A stretch of 64,000 nucleotides of DNA, taken from assembly GCF_000968535.2 (NCBI RefSeq), contig NC_016112.1, positions 372,001-436,000 on the forward strand, read 5' to 3'. This DNA comes from Methylotuvimicrobium alcaliphilum 20Z (lineage in GTDB: Bacteria; Pseudomonadota; Gammaproteobacteria; Methylococcales; Methylomonadaceae). The translations under genes were made by a program, and so were the position numbers. Numbering within the stretch: the first letter of the stretch is position 1; each line of letters begins with the position of its first letter. The notes under the pieces were generated by a model, which was not told the DNA's origin, did not search any database, and saw nothing but the letters and a program-made list of their open reading frames with translations. This document shows, piece by piece, positions 35,927 to 45,867 of the stretch.

Positions 35927-36883
35927 ATGATGAAAGAACACGCACATAAAATCAGGGTTGGCATCAGCAGTTGCCTGCTTGGCGAGGAAGTCCGTTTTGA
36001 CGGCGGTCATAAAAGCAATGCCTATATTCGTAAGACCTTGAGCCACTATTTCGAGTTTGTGCCTTTTTGTCCGGAGGTTGAGAGCGGCATGAGTATTCCA
36101 CGCCCGACGATTCAGCTCAGATATACCGACCGAGGCGTCCGTTGCGTCGGCGTCAAGGACCACAGTATCGATGTGACCGATCAATTGCTTGGTTGTGCTG
36201 AGCAGCAGCGGCACTGGCTTTCCGGATTATGCGGGTATATCTTGAAGAAGGATTCGCCGAGTTGTGGAATGACGCGAGTCAAAATATATCGAGAGGATCA
36301 TGCCGATCGGGTCGGCACGGGCATTTTCGCGCAATTCGTCAAAGACAATTTTCCGCTGATGCCGATGGAAGAGGAGGGGCGTTTAGGCGACCCGAGGTTG
36401 CGCGAGAATTTTATTCAACGGGTTTATGTGATGTATCGCTGGAAATTGTTGTGCGCTGAGCCGATTACACCGAGTCGGCTCACTATTTTTCACAGCCAAC
36501 ATAAACTGATTGCGATGAGCCACGATCAGAACGAGGCTAGGGAACTCGGGCGCTTAGCCGCCAGTGCCGTTAAAGGCAACGCCCAGGAAATTGCAGGGCA
36601 ATATGGTACTGACTTAATGCGCTGTCTCAAGAAAACGGCAAGTCGGGGTAATCATGTCAATGTGTTACAGCATATTCAGGGTTATTTGAAAAAATCGCTC
36701 GATGCGGACGACAAAGCCGAATTGACTGAAACGATAGAGCGTTATCGCTTGGGGCTGTTGCCGTTGATCGTGCCGATCACGTTGCTTCGTCATCATTTTC
36801 GCAGGCAGCCGGACCCGTTTATCGGGCAATCCTATTATATGTCGCCTTATCCTGAAGAATTGACGGTATTGAATGAGATTTAG
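35927..36883 (+). CDS. YbgA-like DUF523-DUF1722 protein
   Basis: 318 residues: DUF523 at the N-terminus (VGISSCLLGEEVRFDGGHK, VCPEVESGMSIPRP-like, and a SPSCG motif near 105) and DUF1722 (YbgA) in the C-terminal half (SRLTIFHSQHKLIAMSHDQ). In E. coli ybgA lies directly upstream of phr, and both belong to the light-stress response in several bacteria. A possible role in tRNA or sulfur chemistry is suggested for DUF523, but no function is certain. It is 28 bp downstream of the DUF1499 gene. Confidence 0.88.
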   Translation: MMKEHAHKIRVGISSCLLGEEVRFDGGHKSNAYIRKTLSHYFEFVPFCPEVESGMSIPRPTIQLRYTDRGVRCVGVKDHSIDVTDQLLGCAEQQRHWLSGLCGYILKKDSPSCGMTRVKIYREDHADRVGTGIFAQFVKDNFPLMPMEEEGRLGDPRLRENFIQRVYVMYRWKLLCAEPITPSRLTIFHSQHKLIAMSHDQNEARELGRLAASAVKGNAQEIAGQYGTDLMRCLKKTASRGNHVNVLQHIQGYLKKSLDADDKAELTETIERYRLGLLPLIVPITLLRHHFRRQPDPFIGQSYYMSPYPEELTVLNEI

Positions 36884-36927
36884 GATTGGGCTCTATATTA
36901 TTTTTCTTTTTCATTCTTGCGATAATG

Positions 36928-36955
36928 GATGAAAGGTGAAAGGTGAAAGGTGAAA
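36928..36955 (+). repeat. Short heptamer array: GATGAAA followed by three GGTGAAA
   Basis: Four in-register heptamers. The 28-bp unit equals, as a circular permutation, the higher-order unit of the 35-copy array at 61905-62149. It sits 45 bp after the ybgA stop. Confidence 0.9.
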
Positions 36956-37059
36956 TGTGTTTTCTGCGGGAGCGATCACCAGATTCATCTATTGGCAAAC
37001 CTCGTAGCTTCAAGGTGTTATTTGTCACTAAATTGCAAGTTTAGCCAGTGTTCTTTTAG

Positions 37060-37959
37060 ATGCGCATTTTTCTGGCTTTTTGTTTAATCATCGTACTGTG
37101 GTCGACAACGCCTTTAGCGATTAAATGGAGTGGCGAAGGTCCGGGGTTTTTATTCGGCGTTGCCGCGCGTATGGTCATTGGACTGGCTTGTTTGTTGCCT
37201 TTTGTCTTGTTTGCCCGGCGCAAATTTCCTGTCGATCGAAAGGCATGGTTGACTTATTTTGCGGTTGCGTTGCAAATTTACGGAGCGATGCTGTCGGTTT
37301 ACTGGGCCGCACAATTTATTCCGTCCGGTTGGATCTCGGTCATTTTCGGGTTGACGCCTATGTTGACCGCGTTCATGTCGGCATTATGGCTCAATGAACG
37401 CAGTCTTGGCTTATTGCAATTAATTGCTTATGGTTTGGGGCTTGCCGGCTTATTGGTGATGTTCGGCACGGCTATGGATATTAGCCGGGATGCCGCAATG
37501 GGTATTGGCGGCGTGACGCTTGCGTCATTTTTGCAATCGGCCAGCTCGGTTTTAGTCAAACGCATTGGTGCGGCCTTGCCGTCGGTAACGCAAGTGACCG
37601 GCGGTTTGTTAGTAGCAGTGCCGTTGTATTTGATTACCTGGTACCGAGGCGACGGCGTTTGGCCCGATATCATTCCGGTGCAGAGTCTGTTATCGATTGT
37701 ATATTTAGGAGCCGTTGCCACGACAATTGGATTCGCTCTGTATTATTATGTGCTGATCCATGTTCCGGCGACAAAGGTTGCCTTGATCACCTTAGTGACG
37801 CCGGTTATGTCGCTATTGATCGGCAATGCGGTCAACCGCGAACCGCTTAATGAAAAGGTTATGATTGGCGCCGGATTAATCATGGGCGCCTTGCTGCTTC
37901 ATCAATATAGCGGGTTATTCAGGAAAGAAAAAAACAAAACAGCGATCAGAAGGGCTTGA
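37060..37959 (+). CDS. DMT-superfamily transporter (EamA family)
   Basis: 299 residues with about ten hydrophobic helices in two EamA repeats; it opens MRIFLAFCLIIVLWSTTPLAIKWSGEGPGFLFG and the second half contains LGAVATTIGFALYYYVLIHVPATKVALITLVTPVMSLLIG. These proteins export metabolites or drugs across the inner membrane. The substrate cannot be told. The short heptamer array and repeats lie upstream; no operon partner is evident. Confidence 0.9.
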   Translation: MRIFLAFCLIIVLWSTTPLAIKWSGEGPGFLFGVAARMVIGLACLLPFVLFARRKFPVDRKAWLTYFAVALQIYGAMLSVYWAAQFIPSGWISVIFGLTPMLTAFMSALWLNERSLGLLQLIAYGLGLAGLLVMFGTAMDISRDAAMGIGGVTLASFLQSASSVLVKRIGAALPSVTQVTGGLLVAVPLYLITWYRGDGVWPDIIPVQSLLSIVYLGAVATTIGFALYYYVLIHVPATKVALITLVTPVMSLLIGNAVNREPLNEKVMIGAGLIMGALLLHQYSGLFRKEKNKTAIRRA

Positions 37960-38068
37960 TGAAGGCTATGTTTGCATTAACAATTGAAAGCACGAAATAC
38001 AACGGTAATGCCGACTTTTGATTTACTATGGTCATACTTTAAATCACAGCGATCGTTCCGGAGGGCTA

Positions 38069-38518
38069 ATGCTGGACTTTTTAAAACCGAAAAACGTTAA
38101 AATTGCCGAGTCAGTCGCACGACTATTCCATCCGATTCTTCACGACATAAGGTCTAGTAATGACGGGGCTTTGCCTGTATCGGTATTGCAGGATGATTAT
38201 TTGATCGGCTATTTAGCGGGGTCGGTAGCAGTGGCCGCGACTTTTGCGGGCATAACGAATCCCAAGATAAACGGGCTTACCAACCTACACTTTTTTGAAC
38301 GCTTGTTTCCGAAGCATGGCATGACTATTTGTCGGCAGCACCCGGAAAAAATGTCTTCTTCTGAAGAATATTTATCAGCCTACCAAGAAGGAGTTGAAAG
38401 TTTTAATAAAGTAATTGGTAGCTTAGAAGAAAAGGGGTTAAAAAACATAACTGCTAATGAAGTGGATTTAGGATCATTAAGCGAGCATATAGCGCATGTT
38501 TACCCTTTAACAAGCTAG
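38069..38518 (+). CDS. Hypothetical protein
   Basis: Start at 38069 (MLDFLKPKNVKIAES), preceded by GGAGGG. 149 residues, no signal peptide, one mildly hydrophobic segment (about 45-65, YLIGYLAGSVAVAATFAG). I do not recognise the family. Followed by repeat D4. Confidence 0.65.
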   Translation: MLDFLKPKNVKIAESVARLFHPILHDIRSSNDGALPVSVLQDDYLIGYLAGSVAVAATFAGITNPKINGLTNLHFFERLFPKHGMTICRQHPEKMSSSEEYLSAYQEGVESFNKVIGSLEEKGLKNITANEVDLGSLSEHIAHVYPLTS

Positions 38519-38580
38519 AAAGCCAAAAATATAGCCGGTGGAAGTCTGGGGCTGTTATGAATTAATCTAGAAAAAGCTTT

Positions 38581-38650
38581 TTACCATGATGCTCGTAAAA
38601 AATAATTATTTAATTCAATGACTTGTTGTAGGTTTGTGTCGGTTGTATAG
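38581..38650. repeat. Family D repeat, partial copy D4
   Basis: Same orientation as D3: TTACCATGATGCTCG followed by TTTAATTCAATGACTTGTTG and AGGTTTGTGT. Only the first half is recognisable. Lies 62 bp after the hypothetical gene stop. Confidence 0.5.
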
Positions 38651-38721
38651 AGGGTTCGTGCCGCACAATATGCCGAGTGTGGAGCGAATCGGCGGCTAAT
38701 TTTGATTAGCGAACAATATAA

Positions 38722-38755
38722 AACAGCCGGTTGGTTTAATTGCCAACCGGCTGTT
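38722..38755 (-). terminator. Strong hairpin at the 3' end of comEA
   Basis: Perfect 13-bp stem AACAGCCGGTTGG / CCAACCGGCTGTT with an 8-nt loop, 18 bp after the comEA stop. On the minus strand it is followed by TTTATATTGTT. On the plus strand it could also serve upstream readthrough. Confidence 0.7.
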
Positions 38756-38772
38756 TCGTTTAACGAAGCGGG

Positions 38773-39036
38773 TTATTTTTTAGCGGGATCGCTAAGTAAA
38801 ATATCGGCCTTATTGCTTTCAACTGTTTTTTCTCCGATTCCGGAAACATTGGCCAATTCCTCGGCGGATTTAAAGTCACCGTTTTCGGTTCTGTATTGCA
38901 CGATCGCTTCTGCTTTTTTCAGACCAATGCCTTTCAGTGCTTCGGAAATCGTTTGAGCATCGGCATTGTTGATGTTGACCGGTGCCGCAAACGCGTTAAA
39001 CGAAAGTAAAGCTAATAAAACTATTATTTTGTTCAT
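38773..39036 (-). CDS. comEA: ComEA-like helix-hairpin-helix protein
   Basis: 87 residues: signal peptide (about 1-17, MNKIIVLLALLSFNAFA) then a helix-hairpin-helix domain, VNINNADAQTISEALKGIGLKKAEAIVQYRTENGDFKSAEELANVSGIGEKTVESNK. This matches the DNA-binding domain of ComEA and short single-domain periplasmic homologues that bind DNA during natural transformation. No other competence gene is close. Confidence 0.9.
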   Translation of the reverse strand: MNKIIVLLALLSFNAFAAPVNINNADAQTISEALKGIGLKKAEAIVQYRTENGDFKSAEELANVSGIGEKTVESNKADILLSDPAKK

Positions 39037-39207
39037 ATTTTCTCTCTTATTAAGATTGCTTAAGTGGAATTAAATATTTGAACAGTCTAAGTTTATAGCC
39101 AACCACGGTCCACGATCGCCTTAATCTATTCGCTAGTAATGATAGTTGTCCGGTTTAAAAATTCAAGAATATTTTGCGAAAAACCTAGCAAAAACCGACT
39201 GTGTCCG

Positions 39208-40530
39208 TTAACGCCCGATCGCGTAATAAGCCAAACCGCTTTGTTTGACAAAAGCGGGTTCGAACATATTACGGCCATCGAAAATAACTTTGTCGCGCAA
39301 GATTTGACTCAAATGATCGAAATCCGGACTACGGAATTGTTTCCATTCGGTTACAATCGCTAACGCATCGGCATCTTCCAGCGCTTCGTTTTGGTCTTCG
39401 GTATAAACCAAGCCTTTTTTATTGCCGTAAATACGCTTAGCTTCTTCCAGCGCTTCAGGGTCGTAAGCTCGAACGGTGGCGCCGGCATCGATCAAAGCTT
39501 CCAACAACACTCGGCTAGGCGCTTCGCGCATGTCGTCGGTATTGGGTTTGAACGACAAACCCCATATAGCGAAAACCTTACCTTTCAGGTTGCCGTCGTA
39601 ATAATGCTGGATTTTTTCGAATAGACGTTTTTTCTGTCGGTCGTTGACATTCTCGACGGCATTTAATAACTCGGCTTGATATCCGACTTGCTTTGCGGTC
39701 CGTTCCAATGCTTTGACGTCCTTAGGAAAGCATGAGCCTCCGTAGCCGCAGCCCGGGTAGATAAAGCTGTAACCGATGCGACTGTCCGAACCGATGCCTT
39801 GTCGGACATGTTCGATATCGGCGCCTAATTTTTCGGCTAAGTTAGCCAGCTCGTTCATGAAGCTGATTTTGGTCGCCAGCATTGCGTTTGCGGCATATTT
39901 AGTCAATTCGGCAGACCGAATATCCATCGTGATAACCCGTTCGCGGCTGCGGTTGAACGGAGCGTAGAGTGCTTTGAGTAATTCGGCGGTTCTTGGGTTG
40001 TCGGTTCCGACAACGATACGGTCCGGCTTCATGAAATCGTCGAGCGCGGCGCCTTCCTTCAAAAATTCGGGATTCGACACGACGTCGAATTCCAAGTCAT
40101 TCTTGCCTCGTTCTTGAAGTACTTGGTTCATGGCTACTTTGACTTTATCGGCAGTGCCGACCGGTACCGTGGATTTATCGATTACGACTCGATAACCTTC
40201 CATGTGTTGGGCAATGCTTTTAGCGACCGCAAGAACATATTGCAAATCGGCTGAACCGTCTTCGTCAGGCGGCGTTCCGACCGCGATGAATTGAAATAAA
40301 CCATGACCGACCGCTTCTTTGACATCGGCGGTAAACCGCAAACGACCGGCTTCCTGATTTTCTTTAACCATGGCTTCCAGCCCAGGCTCATAGATCGGGA
40401 TGATGCCTTGCTTGAGTTTTTCGATCTTGGTTTCATCGATATCCATGCAGATCACATCGTTGCCCACTTCCGCCAAGCAAGTTCCCGTCACCAGGCCGAC
40501 ATAACCGCTTCCAAATACAGTGATTTTCAT
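39208..40530 (-). CDS. ugd: UDP-glucose 6-dehydrogenase
   Basis: 440 residues. NAD-binding [20 protein letters not shown] at the N-terminus, and the catalytic Cys in [21 protein letters not shown] (about 250-270). The C-terminal UDP-binding domain contains [20 protein letters not shown]. It oxidises UDP-glucose to UDP-glucuronate for polysaccharide synthesis. It is divergent from relA and monocistronic by position. Confidence 0.95.
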   Translation of the reverse strand: MKITVFGSGYVGLVTGTCLAEVGNDVICMDIDETKIEKLKQGIIPIYEPGLEAMVKENQEAGRLRFTADVKEAVGHGLFQFIAVGTPPDEDGSADLQYVLAVAKSIAQHMEGYRVVIDKSTVPVGTADKVKVAMNQVLQERGKNDLEFDVVSNPEFLKEGAALDDFMKPDRIVVGTDNPRTAELLKALYAPFNRSRERVITMDIRSAELTKYAANAMLATKISFMNELANLAEKLGADIEHVRQGIGSDSRIGYSFIYPGCGYGGSCFPKDVKALERTAKQVGYQAELLNAVENVNDRQKKRLFEKIQHYYDGNLKGKVFAIWGLSFKPNTDDMREAPSRVLLEALIDAGATVRAYDPEALEEAKRIYGNKKGLVYTEDQNEALEDADALAIVTEWKQFRSPDFDHLSQILRDKVIFDGRNMFEPAFVKQSGLAYYAIGR

Positions 40531-40654
40531 AATCTTTGAGTTACCCTTACAATATAAATAAAGAATATTCGAGATTCTAGCGAATGAGCCTCAACACTAA
40601 CGCGCGATAGCCTATCATGATTGCCAACTTTTTCGAATCAGTTACAATCGCCTC

Positions 40655-42775
40655 ATGAAAAAACAACTACCGCAAATCGAAAAGCTACTTTCGGGATTTT
40701 CCGCCGAAGATGCCGTACAAATTGAGAAGGCTTTGGCTCTTGTCGATGAGGCCGATAGCAATCCGCTTAATATTAGACCAAAAGGGATTGCGGTCGCGAT
40801 GATTTTGGGTAGTGTTTATAGCGATTTGGCCAGCATATTGGCTGCGTTATTAAGCGATTCGCGATTAGCCGGTCGTTTAGCCGCAGCCGAAATTAAGCAA
40901 CAATTCGGCGAAACGGTTGCGGGTTTAGTCAAGGATGTCAATTGGCTCAATAATTTGCGCGTCTATAGTCCGGAGTTGACACACGAGCCCAATCAAAATG
41001 AAACGCTCAGACGAATGCTATTGGCGATGACGCACGATGTGCGCTCGGTGCTGATCAAGCTAGCCTATCGTATTGAGCGTCTGCGGGGAATATCGGCGGA
41101 AGAACCGGGTGTTCGGCGGTTTATCGCGCAAGAGACCCTGGATGTCTATGCGCCGTTGGCGAACAGGCTCGGGGTGAGTCAATTCAAATGGGAGCTTGAG
41201 GATCTAGCGTTTCGCTATCTCGAGCCGGATAATTATAAGCGCATTGCCGAATCGCTTGCCGATAAGCGCATTCATCGCGAAGATTGTATTCAAACATTTA
41301 TAGAAGACCTCCGTCGAATTCTTAAGGAAGAAGGTATTACGGCAAAGGTTTATGGAAGGCCCAAGCATATTTACAGCATTTGGAACAAAATGCGCCGCAA
41401 GCAGTTAGCTATCGACGATCTTTACGATTTACTTGCAGTGCGCGTGATCGTCGATAGCTTGACGGCTTGTTATAGCGTATTGGGTTTGGCGCATAGTTAT
41501 TGGAAATACATTCCTAAAGAATTCGACGATTATATTGCCAACCCGAAGGAAAACGGTTATCAATCCTTGCATACCGTGATCGTCGACCACAAAGGCAATC
41601 GTATCGAAATTCAGATTCGCACTCGTTCGATGCATGAATTTGCCGAATTAGGGGTTGCCGCGCATTGGCGTTACAAGGAAGGCAGTAAGCACAATGCCGC
41701 GACCGAAAAGAATATCGCTTCGTTGCGCCAATTGCTGGAATATAAGGATAGCGGCGACAATTTGGTCGAAAATTTTCGAACCGAACTTTTTTCGGATCGG
41801 GTCTTTGTGTTGACGCCGGCCGGAAAATTGATCGATCTGATCAAGGGTTCGACGCCTCTCGATTTTGCTTACACGATACATACCGAAATTGGGCACGGTT
41901 GTCGCGGGGCGAAAGTCAACGGACGTATCAAGCCCTTAACATATAAGCTTAGGTCGGGCGATCAGGTTGAGATCATCACGGTTAAAAACGGCGAGCCGAA
42001 TCATAACTGGCTCGACCCGAACTTGGGTTATTTAAAAACGCCGCGGGCGGTCGGGAAGGTCAGAAGTTGGTTTAGACAACAGCAGCAAGCCGAAAATGTT
42101 GTTTTCGGCAAACAAATTCTGGATAAAGAAAGTAAACGATTAGGATTGAAGTCGATTGAGATGGGTGAATTGCTCAGCCATTTCAAATTTAACGACGCCG
42201 AGCTTTTTTATGAAGCAATAGGTCGTGGCGATATTACTAATCGGCAGTTGGTTGCCGCGCTGAAAATCCCCGAATTTGCCGAGCCCGCCTATCCTTCCGC
42301 CAGAGGGAGCGAGAGCAAAACGGCGGCAAAATCGGTCATCACCGTTGCCGGTATCGATAATGTGGTAACCAGTTTGGCGCAATGTTGTTGTCCGGTCAAA
42401 GGCGACGATATCATCGGTTTCATTTCGCATAAGCGAGGCATCACAATCCATCGGCGCGACTGCGAAAATATTTTGACGCTCAGTCCCGAACAGCAGCCGC
42501 AATTGATCGATGCGGAATGGAGTTCGGAGCAGCCATCTCGCCATAATGTGCCGATTATTATCCATGCTTTCAATGCGCAAAACCTGCTCAGCGACGTGAC
42601 TCGTATCATGATGTATGCTAAGGCGCATATTATCGATGCCTCGTTAAAAACCCATCCGGATTTATCGGCGATACTGACGATGACGATCAATATCGAAAGC
42701 ACCGCCCAGTTGAGTTCGGTGCTCGGCAGAATCAGCCAATTACCGAATATATTGGAAGTTAAGCGTAAAACTTAG
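40655..42775 (+). CDS. relA: (p)ppGpp synthetase RelA
   Basis: 706 residues. The N-terminal pseudo-hydrolase domain lacks the HD and ED metal-binding residues, pointing to RelA rather than SpoT. The synthetase domain has YGRPKHIYSIWNKMRRK, then EFDDYIANPKENGYQSLHT and EIQIRTRSMHEFAELGVAAHWRYKEG (about 290-345), with the EFDD motif of RelA. TGS (DRVFVLTPAGKLIDLIKGSTPLDFAY), zinc-finger-like CCCPVKGDDIIGF and C-terminal ACT domains follow. It senses uncharged tRNA on the ribosome. Confidence 0.93.
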   Translation: MKKQLPQIEKLLSGFSAEDAVQIEKALALVDEADSNPLNIRPKGIAVAMILGSVYSDLASILAALLSDSRLAGRLAAAEIKQQFGETVAGLVKDVNWLNNLRVYSPELTHEPNQNETLRRMLLAMTHDVRSVLIKLAYRIERLRGISAEEPGVRRFIAQETLDVYAPLANRLGVSQFKWELEDLAFRYLEPDNYKRIAESLADKRIHREDCIQTFIEDLRRILKEEGITAKVYGRPKHIYSIWNKMRRKQLAIDDLYDLLAVRVIVDSLTACYSVLGLAHSYWKYIPKEFDDYIANPKENGYQSLHTVIVDHKGNRIEIQIRTRSMHEFAELGVAAHWRYKEGSKHNAATEKNIASLRQLLEYKDSGDNLVENFRTELFSDRVFVLTPAGKLIDLIKGSTPLDFAYTIHTEIGHGCRGAKVNGRIKPLTYKLRSGDQVEIITVKNGEPNHNWLDPNLGYLKTPRAVGKVRSWFRQQQQAENVVFGKQILDKESKRLGLKSIEMGELLSHFKFNDAELFYEAIGRGDITNRQLVAALKIPEFAEPAYPSARGSESKTAAKSVITVAGIDNVVTSLAQCCCPVKGDDIIGFISHKRGITIHRRDCENILTLSPEQQPQLIDAEWSSEQPSRHNVPIIIHAFNAQNLLSDVTRIMMYAKAHIIDASLKTHPDLSAILTMTINIESTAQLSSVLGRISQLPNILEVKRKT

Positions 42776-42806
42776 GGTTTCGGAAAAGCTCATAACTCCA
42801 GTAAGT

Positions 42807-42967
42807 TATACTCATCGCAGATCAAAATTCGGCGCCAGGGTGCCCGTCAAAGGACGCCGTGAATACGTCCATGTAGGCTCTATGCCAGCTCCATGCTGGC
42901 AAAGCCTTTGTCGAGCACCCCGGTGCCTCCTTAGTCACCTGCCGAATTTTGAAGTACGAAAGGTATA
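42807..42967. repeat. Family A palindromic repeat, copy A4
   Basis: Inverse orientation: TATACTCATCGCAGATC to AAGTACGAAAGGTATA. It fills the gap between relA and polA and ends 41 bp before the polA start. Arms are GGCGCCAGGGTGC and GCACCCCGGTGCC, complementary except for one or two positions. Confidence 0.85.
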
Positions 42968-43008
42968 TTTATCGCGAAATCCTTAATTTAAATCACAAAC
43001 ACATCGGC

Positions 43009-45732
43009 ATGACCCAAAACAAACAAAAATATTTGGTATTAATCGACGGCTCGTCTTTTTTATTTCGCGCCTACCATGCGGTACCGCCATTGACGAGCCC
43101 GGATGGCTCGCCGACCAATGCGATTTACGGGGTGGCCAATATGCTGCGTAAATTGATGGCCGACCATCCGACCGATTATATCGGCGTTATTTTCGATGCG
43201 CCTGGAAAGACCTTTAGACATGATCTATACGATCAATACAAGGCGCATCGACCGCCGATGCCGGACGATTTGCGTGTACAGATCGAGCCCTTGCACCGCT
43301 TGATTCGCGCGATGGGCCTGCCCTTGATCATGCAGCCCGATGTCGAGGCGGACGATGTCATCGGCGCATTTGCAAAGCAAGCCGAGCGAGACGGATTTCA
43401 GGTCGTCATTTCAACCGGCGACAAGGATATGGCGCAATTGGTTACCGAGCATATCACGCTCGAAAACACGATGTCCGGAAGCCGTACCGACCGCCAAGGC
43501 GTGATCGAAAAGTTCGGCGTGACGCCTGAACAAATCATCGACTATTTGGCCTTGATGGGCGACACGGTCGACAATATTCCCGGCGTGCCCAAGGTAGGGC
43601 CGAAAACGGCGGCTAAATGGCTAAACGAATATCAAACGCTGGAAAGATTGATCGAATGCGCCGATCAAATCAAGGGTAAGGTCGGCGAAAATCTACGCAA
43701 CGCGCTCGATCAACTGCCGTTGTCGAAGCAATTGACCACGATTGATTGCGATGTTCCGTTGCCATGCTCGGCGGAGGAATTAAAAATGAATCCGGTCGAT
43801 CAAAGCGAACTCAAGTCGATGCTTGTCGAATTGGGTTTTACGTCTTGGTTGAAAATACTGGAGCAGTCCGCCGGTGTCGGCTCCGGCCGGGACGCTAAAG
43901 CTGTCGAAAGTCCGCAAGCGATTGATGCGCGCTATGAAACGATCTTGACCGAACACGATTTTGAACGTTGGCTCGAGCGGCTCGACAAGGCCGATCTGTT
44001 TGCGTTCGATACCGAAACGACCAGTCTTGATTACTGCCGCGCCGAAGTCGTCGGGATATCGTTTGCGGTCGAAGCCGGGCATGCCGCTTATTTGCCGGTC
44101 GCGCACGATTATTCGGATGCACCGGAGCAATTGGATCGATCCGCCGTATTGGAAAAAATGCGGCCGCTGCTGGAAAATCCGAATAAAGCCAAACTGGGAC
44201 AGAATCTTAAATACGACGCCAACGTGCTGGCCAATCACGGTATAGAACTGCGAGGTATTGCTCACGATACCATGCTCGAATCCTATGTGTTGAACAGTAA
44301 CGCGACTAAGCACAACATGGATGATTTGGCGAAGACGTATCTTAACTATACGACGATACATTACGAAGATGTTGCGGGGAAGGGCGCGAAACAGATTCCG
44401 TTTCAGGAAGTCGCTATCGAACAGGCGACGCCTTATGCCGCCGAAGATGCCGACATCACCTTGCGTTTACATGAAGTTCTGAGTAAAAAACTCGACCAAA
44501 ATCCGTCGTTGGTGCAATTGTATCGAGAAATCGAAATTCCTCTGGTCGAAGTGTTGTCGCGTATCGAAAGGAACGGGGTGCTGCTCGATACCGAAATGCT
44601 GGCGCGGCAGAGCCAGGAGTTGGCCGCCCAGATTGCCTCGATCGAGCAGCATGCGCACGACCTGGCCGGGCAGGCATTCAATTTGGGTTCGCCGAAGCAA
44701 ATTCAAAGCATTATTTACGATAAGCTGAATTTGCCGGTACTGAAAAAAACCCCGACCGGGCAGCCGTCGACCGACGAATCGGTGCTGCAGGAATTGGCCG
44801 CCGATTATCCGTTGCCCCGTTTGATTCTCGAGCATCGCACGACCAGCAAGCTGAAATCGACTTATACCGATAAATTGCCGCAACAGGTCAATCCGAAAAC
44901 CGGGCGTGTGCATACCTCCTATCATCAGGCGGTCGCGGCGACCGGCCGTTTGTCTTCGTCCGATCCCAATCTACAGAATATTCCGATTCGCAGTCCCGAA
45001 GGCAGAAGGATTCGGCAGGCTTTCATCGCGCCGCCGGGCTATGTACTGGTCGCGGCCGATTATTCACAAATCGAGTTGCGCATCATGGCGCATTTGTCCG
45101 GCGATGCCGGTCTTTTGGCAGCTTTCAAACAAGGGCAGGATATTCATAGCGCGACCGCGGCCGAGGTCTTCGGGGTCGAGCCTGAGCAAGTTACCGCCGA
45201 TTTACGGCGTTCGGCCAAGGCGATCAATTTTGGCTTGATTTACGGCATGTCGTCGTTCGGCTTGGCGCAGCAATTAGGCTTGACCAGAGGGCAGGCGCAA
45301 TCTTATATCGACATGTATTTCGCGCGGTATCCCGGTGTCAAAGCATTTATGGATAACATCCGAGAGTTGGCGAAAAACCAGGGGTATGTCGAAACTTTAT
45401 TCGGCCGTAGGCTTTATTTGCCGGAAATCAATTCGCGCAACCCCGCGCGCCGTCAATACGCCGAACGAACCGCAATCAATGCGCCGATGCAAGGCACCGC
45501 CGCCGATATCATAAAGCGCGCGATGATCGCTTGCGATCGTTGGCTTCAAACAGATTCGCCCGATGCCCGAATGATCATGCAGGTGCATGACGAATTAGTT
45601 TTTGAAATCGCCGAATCGGCCGTGTCTAATTGTATCGAAAGATTGAGAGATTTGATGAGTTCTGCGGCAACGCTCGATGTGCCGTTGATCGTCGATATCG
45701 GTACCGGTTTGAATTGGGATGAGGCGCATTAG
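43009..45732 (+). CDS. polA: DNA polymerase I
   Basis: I take the start at 43009 (MTQNKQKYLVLIDGSSFLFRAYHAVPPL), giving 907 residues; the frame upstream from 42949 runs out of repeat A4. Domains: 5'-3' exonuclease (about 1-290, with DVEADDVIGAFAKQAE), 3'-5' exonuclease with FAFDTETTSLDY (about 330-345) intact, and polymerase with DPNLQNIPIRSPEGRRIRQAF, VAADYSQIELRIMAHLSGD and IMQVHDELVFEI. It fills gaps in replication and repair. No strong ribosome binding site is visible before the ATG. Confidence 0.96.
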   Translation: MTQNKQKYLVLIDGSSFLFRAYHAVPPLTSPDGSPTNAIYGVANMLRKLMADHPTDYIGVIFDAPGKTFRHDLYDQYKAHRPPMPDDLRVQIEPLHRLIRAMGLPLIMQPDVEADDVIGAFAKQAERDGFQVVISTGDKDMAQLVTEHITLENTMSGSRTDRQGVIEKFGVTPEQIIDYLALMGDTVDNIPGVPKVGPKTAAKWLNEYQTLERLIECADQIKGKVGENLRNALDQLPLSKQLTTIDCDVPLPCSAEELKMNPVDQSELKSMLVELGFTSWLKILEQSAGVGSGRDAKAVESPQAIDARYETILTEHDFERWLERLDKADLFAFDTETTSLDYCRAEVVGISFAVEAGHAAYLPVAHDYSDAPEQLDRSAVLEKMRPLLENPNKAKLGQNLKYDANVLANHGIELRGIAHDTMLESYVLNSNATKHNMDDLAKTYLNYTTIHYEDVAGKGAKQIPFQEVAIEQATPYAAEDADITLRLHEVLSKKLDQNPSLVQLYREIEIPLVEVLSRIERNGVLLDTEMLARQSQELAAQIASIEQHAHDLAGQAFNLGSPKQIQSIIYDKLNLPVLKKTPTGQPSTDESVLQELAADYPLPRLILEHRTTSKLKSTYTDKLPQQVNPKTGRVHTSYHQAVAATGRLSSSDPNLQNIPIRSPEGRRIRQAFIAPPGYVLVAADYSQIELRIMAHLSGDAGLLAAFKQGQDIHSATAAEVFGVEPEQVTADLRRSAKAINFGLIYGMSSFGLAQQLGLTRGQAQSYIDMYFARYPGVKAFMDNIRELAKNQGYVETLFGRRLYLPEINSRNPARRQYAERTAINAPMQGTAADIIKRAMIACDRWLQTDSPDARMIMQVHDELVFEIAESAVSNCIERLRDLMSSAATLDVPLIVDIGTGLNWDEAH

Positions 45733-45801
45733 TCTTTTTTAGGCGCATTACCTTTTTTATAAGGATTGAACTTTTCCAATATTATTAAATCGTAATGTTA
45801 T

Positions 45802-45867
45802 ACGTCAGTTATGACGTTGGATCAGTCCATTCCCCTCCCCCTCTTTAATGGACTGATTCTTTTCCTC
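45802..45867 (+). terminator. Double hairpin with C-rich loop after polA (terminator, possible sRNA)
   Basis: Hairpin 1: ACGTCA-GTTA-TGACGT (45802-45817). Hairpin 2: stem ATCAGTCCATT / AATGGACTGAT (45821-45831, 45846-45856) with loop CCCCTCCCCCTCTT, followed by TCTTTTCC. It works as a polA terminator by position. The position, just after polA, is that of Spot 42 or ErsA sRNAs in other gammaproteobacteria. Confidence 0.55.
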
